The position numbers and the translations under genes are program-made. From contig CALPQP020000015.1 in NCBI GenBank assembly GCA_943325745.2, forward strand, positions 1-10,771: a stretch of 10,771 nucleotides of DNA. The letters run 5' to 3'. This DNA is from Gulosibacter massiliensis (GTDB lineage Bacteria; Actinomycetota; Actinomycetes; Actinomycetales; Microbacteriaceae). Shown piece by piece: positions 6,487 to 10,771 of this stretch. Position 1 is the stretch's first letter; each line of letters begins with the position of its first letter. Under the pieces are notes generated by a model. That model was not told where the DNA came from and made no database searches. It saw nothing but the letters and a program-made list of their open reading frames with translations.

Positions 6487-7370
6487 GATTCGGTCTCAGG
6501 TTGTTTGGGGTCGGTCGCGTAACGCAACATCGGGAACGACGCGGTGAGCGTGAAACCGACCCCCGGTACACGCTGAGTGTGGATGATCCCCTCGAATGCC
6601 TCGGCTCGGCTCTTCATCTCGAGCAGCCCGCGTCCCGTGCTGTTTTCGATGAGCGCTTCCTGGTCGCTTTCGATGGTGACGCCTTCAGGAACGGGTTCGC
6701 CGGCTTTGAGCGCTCGTCTCGTCGCGGCCCGCTCGCCGTCATCATTGATGGCGATAGACAGACCGTGCGGACCCCAGGTCATGAGTACGTCTACCTCGGT
6801 TCCCATACCACCGTGGATTCGAGCATTGTCGATCGCTTCAGTGATGATGCGAAACAATGCGAGTTCCGCCGATTGCGACAATGTGAAACGGTCGCCCGTC
6901 TCTCGGATGTTGACAATTAGTCCCAGTTCTTCGGCCTCGGCAAAGAGATGCGTGATGGAATCCAACGTGGGCCAATCCTCGACGGATTCGTAACCTTGTC
7001 CCGCGAGGTCCATCGCGCGGCGCATGTCGTTAAGAGCGGTTTTCGCGGTCTCGGACAACAGTAGCGAGTGACGTTTTAGTGCGGGACGGTCTTTTATCGA
7101 GAGAAATGCCGCACTCTCTGAGCGAGCAAGCAATTGCGCCAAGGAACGAGTGACAATGGCCTGATGTTCATGAATGATTCGCAGGCGATCGGCCAATTCC
7201 GCGGCACGAAGCCTCGCTTCTGTTTGGCCGACCGACGGGGTTGCCAACAACGAAACCGACGACCTTGATACGGTTTCCTTGCGTGTCTGCCCGAAGGAAT
7301 AAATCGCCGCTGCGACGGCGATCACCGCAACGACGGTGAGTAGCGTGTCCAGCGGTGACCAGGTGCCCAT
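6483..7370 (-). CDS. Atypical sensor histidine kinase-like protein (HATPase_c)
   Basis: A 295-residue membrane-anchored protein with a NarL/DesK-type layout. One N-terminal helix (about 7-24) is followed by a DHp-like helical hairpin (about 55-120) and an HATPase_c domain with N box (E178, N182, H186 in the segment around EAIDNARIH), D box NDDG (209-212) and glycine box GRG (246-248). In HisKA_3 kinases the first DHp helix reads roughly RIARELHD. Here the aligned segment is RIIHEHQA (63-70 region), so the phospho-accepting His appears as Gln and the next Asp as Ala, although a His stands one residue earlier. Autophosphorylation is therefore doubtful. The ATG at 7370 is chosen over one at 7403 because AAGGAG precedes it at five bases. 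It overlaps azlC (GTGA). No response regulator lies in the window. It may regulate, or be a subunit of, the AzlCD transporter. Confidence 0.82.
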   Translation of the reverse strand: MGTWSPLDTLLTVVAVIAVAAAIYSFGQTRKETVSRSSVSLLATPSVGQTEARLRAAELADRLRIIHEHQAIVTRSLAQLLARSESAAFLSIKDRPALKRHSLLLSETAKTALNDMRRAMDLAGQGYESVEDWPTLDSITHLFAEAEELGLIVNIRETGDRFTLSQSAELALFRIITEAIDNARIHGGMGTEVDVLMTWGPHGLSIAINDDGERAATRRALKAGEPVPEGVTIESDQEALIENSTGRGLLEMKSRAEAFEGIIHTQRVPGVGFTLTASFPMLRYATDPKQPETES

Positions 7371-7375
7371 TGCTT

Positions 7376-7381
7376 CTCCTT
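7376..7381 (-). promoter_or_regulatory. Ribosome binding site that fixes the kinase start
   Basis: AAGGAG on the minus strand, five bases before the ATG at 7370, is the strongest Shine-Dalgarno match in the window. It lies downstream of the alternative ATG at 7403 and so supports the shorter protein. No clear promoter is seen between this site and tRNA-Asn, so the kinase-azlCD operon may be read through from the tRNA promoter. Confidence 0.7.
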
Positions 7382-7416
7382 GGAGGTGATTCTCCGAGCT
7401 CATTGCCCTAGGTGTT

Positions 7417-7492
7417 TGGCTCCCCGACTTGGACTCGAACCAAGAACCTATCGGTTAACAGCCGATTGCTCTGCCAATTGAGCTATCGAGGA
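7417..7492 (-). tRNA. tRNA-Asn (GTT)
   Basis: The acceptor stem is TCCTCGA with TCGGGGA (one T-G wobble), discriminator G73 followed by an encoded CCA (7417-7419). The D arm contains GCTCAATTGGCAGAGC. The anticodon arm is ATCGG-CTGTTAA-CCGAT with anticodon GTT. The T arm is CTTGG-TTCGAGT-CCAAG. G73 and the GTT anticodon fit asparagine identity. Unlike the CAT tRNA in this window, the CCA end is genome-encoded. Confidence 0.96.
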
Positions 7493-7502
7493 AGGTGTCA
7501 TT

Positions 7503-7508
7503 ACTATA
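7503..7508 (-). promoter_or_regulatory. -10 box of tRNA-Asn
   Basis: TATAGT on the minus strand (five of six matches to TATAAT) ends ten bases before the tRNA, a normal distance for a promoter of a stable RNA. A good -35 box is not obvious at 16-18 bp; TTGAGC upstream is too near. Confidence 0.45.
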
Positions 7509-7510
7509 CC

Positions 7511-7540
7511 AAAACTCTCAGGCTCAATAACCTGCCCGAG
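7511..7540 (-). terminator. Probable Rho-independent terminator of the dnaG-dehydrogenase operon
   Basis: Read on the minus strand, CTCGGGC (7534-7540) pairs with GCCTGAG (7517-7523) through seven pairs, one of them G-T, around a 10-base loop. The hairpin is followed by AGTTTT (7511-7516). It overlaps the stop codon of the dehydrogenase (7524-7526) and lies just before the tRNA-Asn promoter, as expected for separating the two units. The T-tract is short. Confidence 0.5.
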
Positions 7541-8531
7541 CGTCGACAATGCCGATAAAAGGGGTCCCCGCGAGGAACGCTCTGACGTTCCGTTCGATGC
7601 GCGTGCCGAGCAGGTGGGCGGTCATGAGCGGAGTGTCCGCCGAGTGAGAAGTGATGACGCACCGCGGTATCTGCCAGAGCAGGTGGTCGGCGGGCAGGGG
7701 CTCGGGATCGCTGACATCCAACCCCGCTCCCCACAATTGATCGGCGTTGAGCGCCACCACGAGCGCGTCCTGATCGAGCAGAGCACCACGAGCGATGTTG
7801 ACCAGCACGGCGTGACAGGGCAGAAGGGACAACTCGGTTGCACCAATGATGTGATGGGTCTCGGCGGTCGCCGCTGCCGCCAGAATCAGCACATCGGCAG
7901 ACGGCAACACGGCGTGCAATTCGTGTGCCGTTACCGTGTGGGTCGCTCTCGGGAGTGGCTCGTTTGTTCGTCGAACAACTGTGGTGGTGACGCGGAAAGG
8001 CTCGAGAAGTCGAAGCAGTTCGGTCGTGATTCCGCCCGCGCCCAGAATGACGACGTGGTTACCGTAAAGCGACAATCCGGTTCGCTCTTTCTGCCACGCG
8101 GCGTCTCGTGATTTTGAGGGCAACTCCCGCTGTAAAGCAAGCGCGAGCGCGAACGCGTGTTCCGCCACCGGTTCGGCATACGAGCCCTTCGCCGACGTGA
8201 AAACAGGGGCGGTCTCATGGTCAATCGCGGCAAAAATGTCCCGAAAACCATCAACGCCCGCCCACGGCAACTGCACCCATTCGATTCCGGGGTGGCTCTC
8301 CAATATCTGGGTCAACTCGTCAGCGCGCTTTTCGCTGAGCCACACCAGCCCTCGCGTGTCTTTCGACAACGGGGAAACCGTTCCTCCGCCCGCTTCGACC
8401 GCAGCAACGAACATTGCGTTCTGCATCGGTTCGACGGCAATCGGGCCAGGGACCGGGGATCGGTGAGGAGCAGTCGGTGACGAGCCGGGAAGGTCGCGAT
8501 GTTGCGACGGGCGATCGGGGGCGATAGACAC
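7524..8531 (-). CDS. D-isomer-specific 2-hydroxyacid dehydrogenase
   Basis: A cytosolic NAD(P)-dependent oxidoreductase that interconverts a 2-keto acid and its D-2-hydroxy acid; the substrate is not predictable here. Its 335 residues carry the cofactor loop LGAGGIT (163-169), with Thr where the last Gly of GxGxxG is common. The catalytic triad is visible: R248 in NIARGALLD, E277 in LDVSDPEPLP and H296 in TSHSADT. The first 30 residues are proline- and serine-rich and unlike the fold's normal first strand, but no later start codon fits well, so the GTG at 8531 is kept. It begins 4 bp behind the dnaG stop and must be co-transcribed with it; I know of no functional link with primase. SerA, GhrA or lactate dehydrogenase roles are all possible; the C-terminal ACT domain of many SerA enzymes is absent. 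Confidence 0.9.
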   Translation of the reverse strand: MSIAPDRPSQHRDLPGSSPTAPHRSPVPGPIAVEPMQNAMFVAAVEAGGGTVSPLSKDTRGLVWLSEKRADELTQILESHPGIEWVQLPWAGVDGFRDIFAAIDHETAPVFTSAKGSYAEPVAEHAFALALALQRELPSKSRDAAWQKERTGLSLYGNHVVILGAGGITTELLRLLEPFRVTTTVVRRTNEPLPRATHTVTAHELHAVLPSADVLILAAAATAETHHIIGATELSLLPCHAVLVNIARGALLDQDALVVALNADQLWGAGLDVSDPEPLPADHLLWQIPRCVITSHSADTPLMTAHLLGTRIERNVRAFLAGTPFIGIVDARAGY

Positions 8532-8535
8532 GACG

Positions 8536-10446
8536 TTATTCGACCTTCAGGGTGCGGCGACGCACCTCGAGTTCCGAAATACGTTGTTGCAACACACCGT
8601 GCTCGGGATCGCCGTCGGGAGTGCGTTGCAGGACGCCGTGCAGTTCATCGCGTTGGCGGATGATGTCGGCCTCAATCAGAGCGGATGCAACATCGACCAC
8701 ATAGGTGGCGATGTTGACGCTCGTGCGCCGTTCCTCTTCTGCAACGCGGGCGATAACCGCCGCATCGTCTTCGATTCGCGACTTGGGGATGGTGACTCGC
8801 CTCACCGGGATGTCCACCATGGCGAGTTCCGACACGAGTGGGCGCAATTCCTCGCCAGCCTCGTCGATTACCCGCGATATCCAGTTCGGGGATGCGAAAT
8901 CTGAGAAAACGGTGACCATCGCGCTGCGAATGCGACTGAGCGAAGGGTTGGTGAAGTGGCACGCAACGATGTCCCCCGCGCGTGAAAGCCCAATGAGTTC
9001 GGGGTATCGAAGCAACGCGACGATGACATCACGTTCGCGTTTGGCGTTGACGTCCGTGCCGAGGGACGCGAACGATCCGATCGCACCGTGCTCTTTGTCG
9101 ACCTCGACGACAACGCGCGAGCCCCCGGCACGCATCGCTGCACGAACGTCGGCGGGTTCGACACCGAGCCAACCGGAGACAACCCGAATGTACCCGTCAA
9201 TCATCGAGCGGTCCTTGATTCCGATGATGATTGGTGCGACTGCTCGGGTCGCGTGGACACGGCCTTCGACGGTCGACAGATCGAAGCCCGCAATTGTTCG
9301 GCGAATGATGAATTCGAACAGCGGCGTCTTGGTTTCGAAGATTGCAGCCAGCGCCGCGTCCCCGCGTTGCTGCCGCAGATCGGATGGGTCGAGACCGTCT
9401 GGCGCGACCACGACGAAGGTGTTCGCCACGAATTTGGAGTCCTCGACGAACGCTTTGGACGCCGCTTTCTGGCCCGCTTCATCGGGATCAAAAGTGAAAA
9501 TGACCTCACCGCGACTGCGAGAGTCTCCTGCATCGATGTCGCCCAAGACACGCCGGATGAGAGAGACGTGGTCGCCTCCGAACGCAGTTCCACACGTCGC
9601 CACCGCCGTCGTGATACCGGCAAGATGACAGGCCATGACGTCGGTGTACCCCTCGACGACAACGACCTTGCGGTCTTTAGAGATGTTGCGCTTGGCGAGG
9701 TCAAGACCATAAAGAACTTTCGCCTTGTGATACACGGGAGTCTCGGGGGTGTTGAGATATTTCGGGCCGTTGTCATCATCTCGAAGGCGACGGGCGCCGA
9801 ACCCGATGGTCGCACCCGTCACATCGTGAATCGGCCAGACGAGTCGGCCGCGAAATCGGTCATACACACCGCGCTCCCCGCGAGAAAGCAGACCAGCGGA
9901 TTCGAGTTCGACCTCGGTGAACTTTTTTGCCGTCAGATACTTGCGCAGTGCGTCAAATGAGTTGGGAGCGTATCCGACCCCGAACATCTCGCAGGCGGCG
10001 CGATCAAAACCCCGACCGGTTAAGAAGTCGCGACCAAACTCTGCCTCGGGTGATGACAGGTGTTCGACGAAATACAGTTCAGCTGCACGATTCGCTTCGA
10101 GCAACCGGGAACGATTGCCCGATTCGCGCTCGGGGCCGCCGTCTTCGTACGTCAACGAAAAGTTGATTGTCGCCGCGACTTTTTCGACGGCTTCCGAGAA
10201 CGTCATCATGTCGATCTGCTGCAAAAACTTGTAAACGTCACCGCTCTCGCCGCACCCAAAACACTTGTACATACCGACATTGGGTCGAACGCTGAAGCTC
10301 GGCGATTTTTCGTCGTGGAAGGGACACAATCCTTTGAGTGAATCAGCCCCACCACGCTTGAGAGTGACGTATTGGCCGACGATATCGGCAATATTGGCGC
10401 GCTGTTTTACCTCATCGATGTCAGATTTTCGAATAAGTCCAGCCAC
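8536..10446 (-). CDS. dnaG: DNA primase
   Basis: The replicative primase makes RNA primers for Okazaki fragments at the fork, working with the DnaB helicase. At 636 residues it has a normal actinobacterial length. The N-terminal CHC2 zinc finger uses C41, H44, C62 and C65. The core contains RFRGRLVWPIHD (197-208). The TOPRIM domain has E265 in VVEGYTDV and the DPDE segment (D320, D322) for Mg binding. The C-terminal part (about 450-636) is the divergent helicase-interaction region and ends in charged helices. The GTG at 10446 follows TAGAAT by six bases and gives the expected N-terminus (MAGLIRKSDIDEVKQR). dgt lies 30 bp upstream and the dehydrogenase 4 bp downstream. Long plus-strand open frames inside it are antisense shadows. 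Confidence 0.98.
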   Translation of the reverse strand: MAGLIRKSDIDEVKQRANIADIVGQYVTLKRGGADSLKGLCPFHDEKSPSFSVRPNVGMYKCFGCGESGDVYKFLQQIDMMTFSEAVEKVAATINFSLTYEDGGPERESGNRSRLLEANRAAELYFVEHLSSPEAEFGRDFLTGRGFDRAACEMFGVGYAPNSFDALRKYLTAKKFTEVELESAGLLSRGERGVYDRFRGRLVWPIHDVTGATIGFGARRLRDDDNGPKYLNTPETPVYHKAKVLYGLDLAKRNISKDRKVVVVEGYTDVMACHLAGITTAVATCGTAFGGDHVSLIRRVLGDIDAGDSRSRGEVIFTFDPDEAGQKAASKAFVEDSKFVANTFVVVAPDGLDPSDLRQQRGDAALAAIFETKTPLFEFIIRRTIAGFDLSTVEGRVHATRAVAPIIIGIKDRSMIDGYIRVVSGWLGVEPADVRAAMRAGGSRVVVEVDKEHGAIGSFASLGTDVNAKRERDVIVALLRYPELIGLSRAGDIVACHFTNPSLSRIRSAMVTVFSDFASPNWISRVIDEAGEELRPLVSELAMVDIPVRRVTIPKSRIEDDAAVIARVAEEERRTSVNIATYVVDVASALIEADIIRQRDELHGVLQRTPDGDPEHGVLQQRISELEVRRRTLKVE

Positions 10447-10452
10447 CAGCCC

Positions 10453-10458
10453 ATTCTA
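10453..10458 (-). promoter_or_regulatory. Leaderless-type -10 box of dnaG
   Basis: TAGAAT on the minus strand (five of six matches to TATAAT) lies within the 30-bp gap between dgt and dnaG, with exactly six bases before the GTG at 10446. A possible -35, CTTAAA, lies 17 bp upstream at the end of dgt (three of six matches). There is no Shine-Dalgarno. dnaG can thus be transcribed independently of dgt. Confidence 0.5.
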
Positions 10459-10476
10459 CGGAGTGGGTCAACAGGT

Positions 10477-10771
10477 TTAAGAGGTGAGCCGCTCGTGCCA
10501 GACGAGTGCGCTCTGATCGGTCAGCGAGGCGACCTGATCGATGATTGCGCGCATTGCCTCGGCCTCGGTCGTTGCGTCGCGGAAATCGCTGGCAAAACCG
10601 GGTTCGAGATGTTCGGTGCCCGACGCGGCGAGAATAGAGCACAGTTCCTGAATCAGTTCGCGCTGTCGGGAATAGATTGGTCTGCGTGATTCGTGCGACA
10701 TGACGTTCGCGGCGACGATTCCCTTGAGCACCGCGATTTCGGCGCGGGTTTCCGCCGGGACAACGACATCG
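10477..10771 (-). CDS. dgt: Deoxyguanosinetriphosphate triphosphohydrolase, C-terminal part
   Basis: The last 97 or so residues of an HD-domain dNTP triphosphohydrolase, which splits dGTP (and often other dNTPs) to the deoxynucleoside and triphosphate. Only the C-terminal helical part is inside the window, so the HD metal site is not visible. Recognition rests on the closing segment, with a DQVASLTDQSAL stretch near the end, which is characteristic of the family, and on its position just before dnaG, a common actinobacterial order. The reading frame is open to the right edge. A GTG at 10731 inside it (VLKGIV) is internal, not the start. Confidence 0.85.
   Translation of the reverse strand, partial: DVVVPAETRAEIAVLKGIVAANVMSHESRRPIYSRQRELIQELCSILAASGTEHLEPGFASDFRDATTEAEAMRAIIDQVASLTDQSALVWHERLTS

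Noticed and set aside
8705..9960. Long plus-strand open frames of about 290 and 307 codons
   Set aside because: They are antisense to dnaG, which has all its motifs; their translations look like reverse-complement shadows of GC-rich codons with no recognisable domain.
1..10771. CRISPR array, insertion sequence, prophage, toxin-antitoxin or defence system
   Set aside because: No spaced repeats, terminal inverted repeats, transposase or integrase motifs, nor small paired genes were seen; intergenic gaps are all under 150 bp.

Overview
The window looks like a stretch of ordinary chromosome from an actinobacterium, most likely Microbacteriaceae or a close relative. That placement is inference from: high-GC coding sequence; a dgt-dnaG gene order; many GTG starts; a surface protein ending in an LAxTG-type sortase motif; and several start codons that sit directly behind a TANNNT -10 box with no Shine-Dalgarno sequence, as in leaderless actinobacterial mRNAs. 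I see no insertion sequence, phage gene, CRISPR array or rRNA.

Layout, left to right. (1) 1-1057, minus: a GT4 glycosyltransferase cut by the left edge. A 121-bp spacer separates it from a divergent small Cupin_3 protein (1179-1541, plus). (2) 1578-2576, minus: an acidic exported protein with an LATTG sorting signal, lower in GC than its neighbours. (3) 2718-2791, minus: a CAT-anticodon tRNA. (4) 2817-4906, minus: an operon of a NIPA/EamA-like membrane transporter followed by a second GT4 glycosyltransferase. (5) 4938-5504, plus: peptide deformylase (def), divergent from the transporter across only 31 bp and overlapping azlD tail to tail by 4 bp. (6) 5501-7370, minus: a three-gene operon of an atypical sensor kinase, azlC and azlD, joined by two 4-base GTGA overlaps. 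(7) 7417-7492, minus: tRNA-Asn(GTT) with an encoded CCA. (8) 7524-10446, minus: dnaG followed after 4 bp by a D-2-hydroxyacid dehydrogenase, probably closed by a hairpin terminator. (9) 10477-10771, minus: the C-terminal part of a dGTPase (dgt), cut by the right edge.

How the genes relate. dgt (dNTP pool) and dnaG (primer synthesis) are replication genes; def processes nascent proteins; the two tRNAs serve translation. The two GT4 enzymes, the membrane transporter and the sortase substrate concern the cell envelope. The kinase-azlCD operon suggests regulated branched-chain amino-acid export.

I found no convincing new multi-gene system. The points most worth checking are the kinase-like protein that seems to lack its phospho-accepting histidine while fused by overlaps to azlCD; the repeated 'TANNNT, six bases, start codon' arrangement at four genes; and the unassigned LATTG surface protein.
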